Assembly (NCBI RefSeq): GCF_020177265.1
Contig: NZ_JAIVMC010000006.1
Coordinates: 296,631-360,630, forward strand
Direction of reading: 5' to 3'
DNA from: Pseudooceanicola marinus
Lineage (GTDB): Bacteria; Pseudomonadota; Alphaproteobacteria; Rhodobacterales; Rhodobacteraceae
DNA length: 64,000 bases
The notes under the pieces are model-generated. The model searched no databases, was not told the origin of the DNA, and saw only the letters and a program-made list of their open reading frames with translations. The position numbers and the translations under genes were made by a program. Shown one piece after another: positions 8,999 through 17,495 of this stretch. Position 1 is the stretch's first letter, and each line of letters starts with the position of its first letter.

Positions 8999-9700
8999 TT
9001 ACGCGTTGCCGGTGGCGCTTTCGATGGAGACGGAGACGCCCGGGCCCATGGTGGAGCTCAGCGAAACCTTCTTCATGTAGGCGCCCTTGGCACCGGCCGG
9101 CTTGGCCTTGGACACCGCGTCCACGAAGGCGCGGATGTTCTCGGCCAGCTTGGCTTCGTCGAAGGAGACCTTGCCGACGCCTGCGTGCACCACACCGGCC
9201 TTTTCGGCCTTGAACTGCACTTCGCCGCCCTTGGCTGCTTCCACGGCCGCTTTCACGTCCATGGTCACGGTGCCGACCTTGGGGTTCGGCATCAGGTTGC
9301 GCGGACCCAGGATTTTACCCAGACGGCCGACGATCGGCATCATGTCCGGGGTCGCGATGCAGCGATCGAACTCGATCGTGCCGCCCTGGATGGTTTCCAT
9401 CAGGTCTTCGGCGCCGACGATGTCTGCACCGGCAGCCTGAGCTTCCTCGGCCTTCGGGCCACGGGCGAAGACGGCCACGCGGACGTCCTTGCCGGTGCCG
9501 TTCGGCAGGCCGACCACGCCACGGACCATCTGGTCCGCGTGACGGGGGTCGACGCCCAGGTTCATGGCGATCTCGACGGTTTCGTCGAACTTGACGCCGG
9601 CGTTGCCCTTGATCAGCGCAACGGCTTCCTCGACGGTCAGGTCTTCCTTGCCAGCGAATGCTTCGCGTGCGGCGCGGGTGCGTTTACCGAGCTTAGCCAT
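8999..9700 (-). CDS. rplA: 50S ribosomal protein L1
   Basis: L1 protein of the large ribosomal subunit stalk, 233 residues, normal length. Recognised by [28 protein letters not shown] and the near-invariant PNPKVGTVT in the RNA-binding region. Its ATG shares one base with the rplK stop (TAATG), so the two are translationally coupled. In many bacteria L1 represses its own rplKA mRNA; nothing here confirms or refutes this. A strong terminator follows at once, and rplJ-rplL do not follow as they do in many genomes. Confidence 0.97.
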   Translation of the reverse strand: MAKLGKRTRAAREAFAGKEDLTVEEAVALIKGNAGVKFDETVEIAMNLGVDPRHADQMVRGVVGLPNGTGKDVRVAVFARGPKAEEAQAAGADIVGAEDLMETIQGGTIEFDRCIATPDMMPIVGRLGKILGPRNLMPNPKVGTVTMDVKAAVEAAKGGEVQFKAEKAGVVHAGVGKVSFDEAKLAENIRAFVDAVSKAKPAGAKGAYMKKVSLSSTMGPGVSVSIESATGNA

Positions 9701-10125
9701 TACTTCACCTCGATGCCCATGGAGGACGCCGAGCCGAGGATGATCTTCATCGCGGCTTCGATGTCGTTTGCGTTCAGGTCCTTCATCTTCGCTTCGGCGA
9801 TCTCTTTCACCTGAGCGACGGTGACGGTGCCCACGGTCTGCTTGCCCGGGTCAGTGGCGCCCGACTTCAGCTTCGCGGCCTTCTTCAGGTAGTAAGACGC
9901 GGGCGGCGTCTTGATGTCCATGGTGAAGGACTTGTCCTGATAGTAGGTGATCACGGTGGGGCACGGTGCGCCGGGCTCCATGTCCTGCGTCTTGGCGTTG
10001 AACGCCTTGCAGAATTCCATGATGTTGATGCCGCGCTGACCCAGAGCCGGACCAACCGGCGGGGACGGGTTTGCCTGACCGGCAGGCACCTGCAGCTTCA
10101 TGCTGCCGACGAGTTTCTTGGCCAT
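9700..10125 (-). CDS. rplK: 50S ribosomal protein L11
   Basis: L11 of the GTPase-associated centre, 141 residues. The N-terminal stretch [21 protein letters not shown] and [11 protein letters not shown] are characteristic, as is the C-terminal rRNA-binding segment ending [15 protein letters not shown]. It has a clear AAGGAGA ribosome binding site upstream on the minus strand. It is the first gene of the rplK-rplA unit, 181 bp after nusG. Confidence 0.97.
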   Translation of the reverse strand: MAKKLVGSMKLQVPAGQANPSPPVGPALGQRGINIMEFCKAFNAKTQDMEPGAPCPTVITYYQDKSFTMDIKTPPASYYLKKAAKLKSGATDPGKQTVGTVTVAQVKEIAEAKMKDLNANDIEAAMKIILGSASSMGIEVK

Positions 10126-10306
10126 TGGCCTTCTCCTTTGTTCATCGCGCAGATGACGGGATGTCTCCCGCCCTGCACCTGTCCCCTCCGGCGCGCCTTC
10201 GGGGACGATTGCGCGTGGTCAGGTCCGACGGTCGCGACCGCCTCGCCTCCCACGTATGAACGGGACTTGCGCCCCGCCGCGGGCCCGCGGGCCCGCCTCG
10301 CGCGGA

Positions 10307-10840
10307 TCACCCTTGCTTGGTGACCTGCGTGAATTCCAGTTCCACCGGGGTTTCCCGGCCGAAGATCGAGACCGACACCTTGAGGCGCTGGTTGTCCTCG
10401 TCGACCTCTTCGATCATGCCGTCGAAGTCCTCGAAGGGGCCGTCGTTGACCTTCACCTTCTCGCCGATCTCGAAGTTGATCAGGGTGCGCGGGGCCTCCT
10501 GGCCTTCCTCGACGCGGCCCAGGATGCCCTGAACCTCGGCGTCGCGCATCGGCATCGGGCGGCCCTGGGGACCGAGGAAGCCGGTGACGCGGTTGATCGA
10601 GTTCACCAGGTGATAGCCTTCGTCGGACATCTCCATGTGAACCAGCACGTAGCCGGGCATGAAGCGGCGCTCGGTCGAGACCTTCTTGCCGCGGCGCACC
10701 TCGATGACCTCTTCGGTCGGAACGAGAACCTCGTCAATCTGGTCCTCCAGCCCCTTTTCCTCGACGCTCTGCCGGATCTGCTCGGCGATCTTCTTCTCGA
10801 AGTTCGAGAGGACCGAGACCGAGTACCACCGCTTTGCCAT
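10307..10840 (-). CDS. nusG: Transcription termination/antitermination protein NusG
   Basis: Transcription elongation factor that binds RNA polymerase, and links it to Rho or ribosomal S10. 177 residues starting MAKRWYSVSVLSNFEKK, with the NGN domain (FMPGYVLVHMEM, VTGFLG) and a C-terminal KOW domain (GEKVKVNDGPFEDFDGMIEEVD). The longer frame upstream of this ATG is not conserved-looking. The gene lies between secE and rplK on the minus strand, the standard order. Confidence 0.97.
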   Translation of the reverse strand: MAKRWYSVSVLSNFEKKIAEQIRQSVEEKGLEDQIDEVLVPTEEVIEVRRGKKVSTERRFMPGYVLVHMEMSDEGYHLVNSINRVTGFLGPQGRPMPMRDAEVQGILGRVEEGQEAPRTLINFEIGEKVKVNDGPFEDFDGMIEEVDEDNQRLKVSVSIFGRETPVELEFTQVTKQG

Positions 10841-11100
10841 GTCGCAACGACCCTTCCATCGTCGGCCCCGGAGCTGCACCGAAGATCCCGGAGGATCCGG
10901 CGCGGCGGGCCGAATTGACCATACTGTGCCCCCAACAGAAAATCGGCGCGAGGCTCGAATCGCCGCGCGCCACGTAGGGGAGTGGACGGTGAGTTACAGC
11001 GAAGCGGGCCAAAGTGCAAGCCCGCGAAGGGGATAGGCTTGGCCCGTCCCGGCCGCGCCCCCGTCCGTCCGGCGCGCCCCGCCAGGGGCGCCGCCCGGGA

Positions 11101-11292
11101 TCAGCCGAAGAGGCCGAGCAGGCCGGTGAGGCCGGAGCGGATCAGCAGGTCCACCAGCGCGAAGAAGATCGCGGTGATGGCGGCCATGACGAAGACCATG
11201 ACCGTGGTCAGCAGCACTTCGCGGCGGGTCGGCCAGGCGACCTTGCCGATCTCGGTGCGGGTCTGCTGGATGAATTGCAGCGGGTTCGCCAT
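11101..11292 (-). CDS. secE: Preprotein translocase subunit SecE
   Basis: 63-residue single-span form of the SecYEG translocon subunit. It has a short amphipathic region with the conserved EIGKVAWPTRREVLLTT motif and one membrane helix (about residues 28-52). The start MANPLQF was chosen because the upstream 30 residues of the frame look unlike coding sequence. It lies between tRNA-Trp and nusG; the 260 bp between its stop side and nusG hold no gene. Confidence 0.95.
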   Translation of the reverse strand: MANPLQFIQQTRTEIGKVAWPTRREVLLTTVMVFVMAAITAIFFALVDLLIRSGLTGLLGLFG

Positions 11293-11486
11293 GGGCGGTG
11301 TCCTCGGATCAACTGTGCGGGCGCAGGGACCGGCCCCGCGCGTCATCTGGCCCAGATAGGGCAAAAGCGGGGTGTGTTTCAAGGTGCAAAGCGGGTTGGA
11401 CGCGCCGGGCGCCCCGTGCCCACGGCACGCGCTGCTCCGCCCCGTCGGGGGCGTGTCGATAACGGCGGCTGGTGGATGGGTCGGAT

Positions 11487-11562
11487 TGGCAGGGGCAGCA
11501 GGGTTCGAACCCGCGACCTACGGTTTTGGAGACCGTCGCTCTACCAGCTGAGCTATACCCCT
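11487..11562 (-). tRNA. tRNA-Trp (CCA anticodon)
   Basis: 76 bases including encoded CCA. Acceptor arm AGGGGTA pairs with TGCCCCT, the anticodon loop contains CTCCAAA with CCA as anticodon, and the T arm reads GGGTTCGAACCC. It precedes secE, a conserved bacterial arrangement. Confidence 0.97.
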
Positions 11563-11576
11563 AATCCGTGCCGTCG

Positions 11577-11603
11577 ATTAAGGCAGCCGGCCGCGAAGTG
11601 CAA
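11577..11603 (-). promoter_or_regulatory. Putative promoter of tRNA-Trp / secE
   Basis: On the minus strand TTGCAC and CTTAAT are spaced by 15 bp, placed so that transcription would start a few bases before the tRNA. The spacing is slightly short; it is a candidate only. Confidence 0.4.
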
Positions 11604-11655
11604 GGGGCGATCTGGGGGAAGTCGGGAAAAATGGCGCCCCGACCCGCGGGATGGC

Positions 11656-11722
11656 GGGGGCTGTCGGCCCCCTCGCGGCCCGGGGGCCGCTCCCCCGAGA
11701 GTATTTCGGGCCATCGTATGAA
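11656..11722 (+). repeat. Intergenic repeat, copy c
   Basis: GGGGGC-TGTCG-GCCCCC hairpin, then a CGGCCCGGGGGCCG hairpin, then CTCCCCCGAGAGTATTTC followed by GGGCCATCGTATG. It lies between tRNA-Trp and the SGNH-like gene and points against their transcription. Confidence 0.65.
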
Positions 11723-11765
11723 TATGGCCGGGGCGCCGGATCCCATCCAGAGCGCCCCTGCCCTG

Positions 11766-12536
11766 TCAGCCCGCCAGACTGTCGCGGAACACCTCGACCA
11801 TGCGGGCGGCGAAGGCGGCGTTCTTGTGGACGGGATCGTCCTCCTGCCCCGCCTCGTCCGAGGCCCAGGCGGGATCGGTCCAGTAGCCGGCCGTGATCGT
11901 CTCCTCCGGCTGGTGCAGCAAGCGAATCCCGTCCTGGGCCGCCTCCCTGTCCAGCCAGCCGCGAATCGCATCGCGCTGCTCCGCCGTGGCGCCATCGGCC
12001 CCGGGGTAGACCCGTCCGGGGCTGCCCACGCCCCGGGTCAGCAAGGGCGCCGGGACGAAGGCGATGGTCAGCCCGGGCGTCGCACGGGCGAACGCGCAGG
12101 CGATCCGGTAGGCCTTGGTGCCACGCAGGAAGCGCCGCGCGACCTTGCGCTGCACCGCGGCCGAGAGGTGCCCGCCGGCACAGAGCGTTTCCAGCAGCGG
12201 CGGCATGAAATCGGCCATGCGGAGCCGTGCCCCGTAGAAGAGATAGCCGGCGAAATCGCCGCCGCCGAGGGCCTCGCGCCCCGCACCGTTGATCCGGCAC
12301 ACCATCTCGCGTGCGGCGGCGTCGCCCGGCAGGATGGTATTGTCGCGAAACTCCAGCGCGCGGAAGGCCGGCCCATAGGCGCCCCAGAACTCCAGGTGAT
12401 CTGTCACCCGCGGCAGCAATCCGCGATCCAGCGCGTGTTTGACCGAGGCAATGTGGCTGTCCCCGAAGATGCAGAGCGAGGGCAGCGGCGCGGGGGCGCG
12501 CTGAAGGGGCGCAGCGCGCTCAGCGGGCGAAGGCAT
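11766..12536 (-). CDS. SGNH-like hypothetical protein, partner of GSCFA gene
   Basis: 256-residue protein without signal peptide. Near the N-terminus it has SLCIFGDSHIASVKHAL, which resembles block I (GDS) of SGNH hydrolases. A possible C-terminal catalytic pair is not clear to me, so hydrolase activity is an inference. It begins 17 bp inside the upstream GSCFA gene, so the two are translated together and probably act together, perhaps on an acylated surface glycan. I do not recognise a named family for it. Confidence 0.6.
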   Translation of the reverse strand: MPSPAERAAPLQRAPAPLPSLCIFGDSHIASVKHALDRGLLPRVTDHLEFWGAYGPAFRALEFRDNTILPGDAAAREMVCRINGAGREALGGGDFAGYLFYGARLRMADFMPPLLETLCAGGHLSAAVQRKVARRFLRGTKAYRIACAFARATPGLTIAFVPAPLLTRGVGSPGRVYPGADGATAEQRDAIRGWLDREAAQDGIRLLHQPEETITAGYWTDPAWASDEAGQEDDPVHKNAAFAARMVEVFRDSLAG

Positions 12537-13614
12537 TCAGCATCTCCTCTTCGCATTTCACATCCTCGTCTCCCCTCGCCGCCTTCCAGGCCGTGCGCAG
12601 CTTGCGCGCCGCCTTGCCCCCCCCCTTGGTGCCCTTGCCACGCCGCCCCTTGGCCGGGCCGAAGGCGGCCTCCTGGTCGGCGAAGAATTTCGACATGACC
12701 ACCTCCACCCCCTCGGGTACCACGCTGCGCTGGTTCGGAGCGTAGAACATGCCGCGAAAGACCGGATGGGTGATGATCTCGTAGCTGGGGAAGTAATCGA
12801 CGTGGTCGTGCACCTGGGCCAGCTCGCCCGCCACGCCGCGCAGGACGGACTTGGAATAGCTGGTGGCGGTCAGCACATGGTCGCCGCTGGCGGTGGCGGT
12901 CAGCGGCACCGGGCTGACGGTCAAAAGCACCTTCAGGTCGGGCGCCTTCACCTTGAGCAGGGCCAGGGTGGTTTCCATGTCCGCCAGCACGTCCGAATGG
13001 CGGTGATTGTGGAAGACGTGGCGCTCCGGATCGAAGGTGCCGGCCAGCGTGCCGGGGCACATGGCGTATTCCAGCCCGCTCTCGGCGTTGCGCCAGCTTT
13101 CGGTCAGCCCGAGGGTGAAGACGAAGATGCCCGCGCGTTCGACCGCGCGGCGGATCGCCGCCAAGGTCGCCGCGCGCGAGGCCCGTGCCTCGGTCTCACT
13201 TTCAAACCCCTCGGGCTCGATCGCCGGGCGCAGCGGGTCGTAGACACGACCCTTGTGGTGCCACCATTCGCCCGGGTCCTGCATCTCGTCGAAGGCCAGG
13301 CGCAGCCACTGCAGCAGGGTGCGGGCGGTGTAGATATTGCCGGTGCGGAAGGAGAAGATGCCGTAGTTGTAGGCCCGCGCATCCTCCGGCGCCAGCCAGG
13401 CGGGGGCGGGTTCGGCATCGAACCACTGGTAGCCGCGCGCGCCCAGGGCCCGGCCGATATGCTGCGCGAAACAGGAGCCGGCGGTGACGATCGGCGCATC
13501 CATCGGCACCTGGAACTTCGGCGTCCACAGGCCCGAGAGCTGCAGCGGGTTCTTCTCGGCCACGCCCGTCTTCCAGTAGGCGGTTGCGGGCAGATTTTCG
13601 TAGGGGTGCGCCAT
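12520..13614 (-). CDS. GSCFA domain-containing protein
   Basis: 364-residue protein with the family signature: TAGSCFAQHIGRAL at about residues 45-58. After it come YNYGIFSFRTGNIYTARTLLQWL and FTLGLTESW, shared by GSCFA proteins (PF08885), which are SGNH-hydrolase relatives linked to polysaccharide biosynthesis loci. The last 35 residues are a Lys/Gly/Arg-rich tail (GKGTKGGGKAARK), probably flexible and basic. The start MAHPYEN has no competing upstream ATG. It overlaps the following SGNH-like gene by 17 bp. Function in capsule or exopolysaccharide modification is inferred from the family, not from neighbours. Confidence 0.8.
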   Translation of the reverse strand: MAHPYENLPATAYWKTGVAEKNPLQLSGLWTPKFQVPMDAPIVTAGSCFAQHIGRALGARGYQWFDAEPAPAWLAPEDARAYNYGIFSFRTGNIYTARTLLQWLRLAFDEMQDPGEWWHHKGRVYDPLRPAIEPEGFESETEARASRAATLAAIRRAVERAGIFVFTLGLTESWRNAESGLEYAMCPGTLAGTFDPERHVFHNHRHSDVLADMETTLALLKVKAPDLKVLLTVSPVPLTATASGDHVLTATSYSKSVLRGVAGELAQVHDHVDYFPSYEIITHPVFRGMFYAPNQRSVVPEGVEVVMSKFFADQEAAFGPAKGRRGKGTKGGGKAARKLRTAWKAARGDEDVKCEEEMLNAFAR

Positions 13615-13698
13615 GGCCCCTCCTTTCGCGATGCGTCAGGGGCCGGTGGCCCCCGGGGTGGTGCGGCCAGTGAACGCCCCGATCATGGCCAATAGCAG

Positions 13699-13716
13699 AC
13701 ATTTCCGGGGAAATGT
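13699..13716. promoter_or_regulatory. 18 bp perfect palindrome upstream of the GSCFA gene
   Basis: ACATTTCC-GG-GGAAATGT, immediately followed by a second palindrome TTCCGGAA (13716-13723). It lies 85 bp before the GSCFA start and 52 bp after the ZntB-like stop. It could be an operator, or the stem of a terminator for the upstream gene; no long T-run follows. Confidence 0.45.
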
Positions 13717-13767
13717 TCCGGAAAGCTTCCTGTCTCGATCAGCCCGGCGCCGGGCCGGTCGGGGCGC

Positions 13768-14739
13768 CTACATCCAGTGCAGCCGGCGCAGGATCACCCC
13801 CTGCACCAGGAAGATCAGCGCCATGATCCCCGAAAACACCCAGAAGGCATAGGGGGCACCGTCGCCGGGAATGCCGCCCACGTTGATGCCGAAAAGGCCA
13901 GTGAAGAAGGTCAGAGGCAGGAAGACGGCCGAAAGGATCGACAGGGTGTACATGTGCCGGTTCAGCCGCTCCGACAGGGCGCCGGACAGCTCGTCCCGCA
14001 GGACGCCCAGGTTGTCGCGCAGCTCGTCCAGGTTCTCGGTCATCCGGGTCAGCCGGTCTACGGCCTCCTGCACCTCGCGCAGGTCGTGTTCGGCCAGGAG
14101 CGGGCTTTCGCTGCGCGCCAGCCGCGCGAGGGCATCGCGTTGCGGCGGCAGGTGGCGGCGAAGTTCGACCACCGACAGGCGCAGGGCGGCGACACGGCGG
14201 CGCAGGTCCTGGTCGGGCTCGGCGATCACCTTGGGCTCCAGCCCGTCGACCTCGGAGTCCAGCTCGGCCACGAAGGGCTCGACGCGGTCGGTCAGCCGGT
14301 CCGCCAGGTCGGCGAGGAAGGCGCCGGCGCTCTCCGGTCCCTCGCCGCGCGCGACCTCCTGCGCGATCTCCTCCAGCGCGCGGACGCGCTGGCGCGACAG
14401 GGTGATGATGCGCTGACCGTCGGCCCAGATGCGCACCGCCACCATGTCCTCCGGGTCGCGGTTGGGGTTCATGTTCAGCGCGCGGAAGTTCAGCAGCAGG
14501 CCATTGCCGACCCGGGTGGCGCGCGGCCGGGTCTCCGGCTGGGTCAGAGCCTCGATCACCGTGTCGTCGAGATAGGCCAGACGCTTCGCCACCCAGTCGC
14601 GGGTGCCCGCGTGGGCGGCGTCCAGGTGCGCCCAGCCGAGGGTTTCGGCGCGCAGGGTCTCGGGGACGGCCTCACCCTCCAGGCTCTGGCCGCGCAGGGG
14701 GCCCGTCAGGGCATAGGCGAAGGTCACGGGGGCTGTCAT
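13768..14739 (-). CDS. CorA/ZntB-type divalent cation transporter
   Basis: 323-residue inner-membrane transporter of the CorA superfamily. A long soluble alpha/beta and helical N-terminal part is followed by two C-terminal membrane helices. The loop after the first helix reads FFTGLFGIN (GIN at about residues 284-286), the variant of the GMN motif seen in ZntB-like proteins. The second helix runs to the basic C-terminus (ILRRLHW). ZntB is described as a zinc transporter; Mg or Ni transport cannot be excluded. The ATG giving MTAPVTFAYAL was preferred over one 14 codons upstream. It is transcribed alone, after the tuf terminator. Confidence 0.85.
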   Translation of the reverse strand: MTAPVTFAYALTGPLRGQSLEGEAVPETLRAETLGWAHLDAAHAGTRDWVAKRLAYLDDTVIEALTQPETRPRATRVGNGLLLNFRALNMNPNRDPEDMVAVRIWADGQRIITLSRQRVRALEEIAQEVARGEGPESAGAFLADLADRLTDRVEPFVAELDSEVDGLEPKVIAEPDQDLRRRVAALRLSVVELRRHLPPQRDALARLARSESPLLAEHDLREVQEAVDRLTRMTENLDELRDNLGVLRDELSGALSERLNRHMYTLSILSAVFLPLTFFTGLFGINVGGIPGDGAPYAFWVFSGIMALIFLVQGVILRRLHWM

Positions 14740-14813
14740 GAAGGCGAAGATAGCCGGGTCGGACCAAAGGTCCAGCGCCAAGGCGCCGCATCGACACTGG
14801 GGCCCGCAAACGC

Positions 14814-14842
14814 AAAACGGCGGCCCCGAGGGACCGCCGTTT
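14814..14842 (-). terminator. Rho-independent terminator of tuf
   Basis: Stem AAACGGCGG with CCGCCGTTT around a 10-base loop, then a T-run on the minus strand, 46 bp after the tuf stop. Confidence 0.85.
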
Positions 14843-14887
14843 CAATGTTCTGTCCGTCAGGGCGGAAGGACCCGCCCCGCGCAATCA

Positions 14888-16063
<1,176 letters not shown>

Positions 16064-16117
16064 CCGTCAGGCGCCTCTGTGTTTAGGGGGCCACTGGCCC
16101 GATTTCACTCGGACGGC

Positions 16118-16146
16118 GATGTATTGGGTCTGAGGGGGAAAATCAA
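16118..16146 (-). promoter_or_regulatory. Putative sigma-70 promoter of tuf
   Basis: On the minus strand TTGATT and TACATC separated by exactly 17 bp, about 55 bp before the tuf start codon. It stands in the least GC-rich part of the 250 bp gap. Confidence 0.55.
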
Positions 16147-16313
16147 GCGTCACTTGGGCGCGCGGCCCTGCAAGCGCGCCCCTGCGGCCACAGCCGGCCC
16201 GGTCGGACGCTGTCGCCCGGCCCCGCGACAGGGGACATTGGGCGCCATCCGGGGGACGGAAGCGCCGACCCGGCGTCGCTCTCGCGCGGAAAAGTCGTGC
16301 AAAATCCGAAGGA

Positions 16314-17129
16314 TCAGCCGCCGCTGGCCGAGGCGCCCGCGCCCCCGGAGGTGGCCGTCGCGGTCGGGCTGGTCGTGCTGCCAGCGGTTCCGCCCGTCGC
16401 GGTCGACGGGGCATCGCCGCCCCCGGAGCCGGCGCCCCCGGAGAGCCCCCCACCGGACATGGCGCCCCCGGCGCTGCTGCCCGTGGAGGCGCTGCCGTCA
16501 TCGTCTGCGGCCACGCTGCCAGCCACCGTCGCGGCGGCCACCGGGGCCGGGCGCATCTGGCCAGCCTGCGGGCCGGGGGCCTCGCCGAACCAGTCGCGGT
16601 TCTCCAGCAGCCAGTCCTCGATCTGCTTGGCGGCATTGCGCGCCAGGTTGGTCATCTGCTCTTCACGGGTCTGGGTCAGGCCGGAGCCGACCACCGTCTC
16701 GCCGGAGAAGCTCTCCAGCACGGTGAACTGGCGCGGCTCCTCGTTGATCTTGCCGCCGGCGGCATCGTCCCAGACGGTGACATTCACGATCAGGCCGGAT
16801 TTCGGCGACAGCACCAGCGGAATGCCCGGCGGCGCCAGGATGTAGCCCTCGACCGAGATGCCCAGATGATAGAGCTTGTCGCCATCATAGCGCCCGAAGC
16901 GTTCGTCGATCGCCTCGGTCATCGCGGCGACCCACTCCTCCTCGGAGGCATCGCGCGAGATCGCCACCTTCTTCATCTTGCTGGCCACGACGATGTTGTG
17001 GCCGAGACTGAAATCGCCCAGGTCCGGCATCGGTTCGTCGAAATCGTCGGGATTGGTACAGGCCGAGAGCAGAAAGGCGCAGGCGGCCAGGCCCGGCACA
17101 AGACGAGCGACAGCGGATAGTCGGAACAT
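16314..17129 (-). CDS. Hypothetical lipoprotein with Gly/Ser/Thr-rich tail
   Basis: 271-residue lipoprotein. The N-terminus MFRLSAVARLVPGLAAC leads to a lipobox LSAC with the acylated cysteine at residue 24. The middle part (about 25-180) looks like a compact domain, with the motifs LGHNIVVASKMKKVAISRDASEE and NLARNAAKQIEDWLLENRDWFG. From about residue 205 to the end it is a low-complexity Gly/Ala/Ser/Thr segment without charged residues. The ATG was chosen because the signal peptide starts there, although the frame stays open much further upstream. I do not recognise the family; it is conserved-looking but of unknown role. It lies in its own unit between parC and tuf. Confidence 0.7.
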   Translation of the reverse strand: MFRLSAVARLVPGLAACAFLLSACTNPDDFDEPMPDLGDFSLGHNIVVASKMKKVAISRDASEEEWVAAMTEAIDERFGRYDGDKLYHLGISVEGYILAPPGIPLVLSPKSGLIVNVTVWDDAAGGKINEEPRQFTVLESFSGETVVGSGLTQTREEQMTNLARNAAKQIEDWLLENRDWFGEAPGPQAGQMRPAPVAAATVAGSVAADDDGSASTGSSAGGAMSGGGLSGGAGSGGGDAPSTATGGTAGSTTSPTATATSGGAGASASGG

Positions 17130-17230
17130 GGATCCCCCCGGGACGGTCATAACACAGCCCCCGGAGTATCCGCTTTGGCCGCCCCTGTCTATTCGTGCGG
17201 TCATCCCCTCGTGCGGGCGGCTCGGGGCGG

Positions 17231-17294
17231 AGGGGGCTCTGCCCCCGCCTCCTGCGGAGGCTCCCCCGGAGTATTTCAGACAAGGTGAAGCAGG
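17231..17294 (+). repeat. Intergenic repeat, copy d
   Basis: GGGGGC-TCT-GCCCCC hairpin, CCTCCTGCGGAGG hairpin, then CTCCCCCGGAGTATTTC and AGACAAGGTGAAG. This is the clearest copy in the window and shares its tail with copy g. Confidence 0.75.
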
Positions 17295-17426
17295 GGCGGG
17301 GAGCCTGGGGACGCCCCGTGCCGCGGAGGGCAGATGTGCCACGCGCGCGGCCTCGGACGTAGAGCGCTCCGGGGCGTGGGCGCTCCCAGGGGATGACGGG
17401 GGGATCTGGAGCGCCTGAGACACGAC

Positions 17427-17457
17427 GGCCCGCCACCGGATGTTCCGGCGGCGGGCC
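17427..17457 (-). terminator. Possible terminator of parC
   Basis: Long stem GGCCCGCC...GGCGGGCC with an inner CCGG/CCGG pairing, 39 bp after the parC stop. A T-run is lacking, so intrinsic termination is uncertain. Confidence 0.4.
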
Positions 17458-17495
17458 TGTGTGCCAGCGCGGAACGGCGCACCGCGCCTCCCGTG

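Larger units (their letters stand above)
17130..17495. other. 366 bp gap between parC and the lipoprotein gene
   Basis: No gene is seen. It holds repeat copy d (17231-17294), and near the parC end a strong GC-rich hairpin (17427-17457) that may end parC transcription. The stretch 17295-17420 shows nothing I can assign. Confidence 0.5.
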
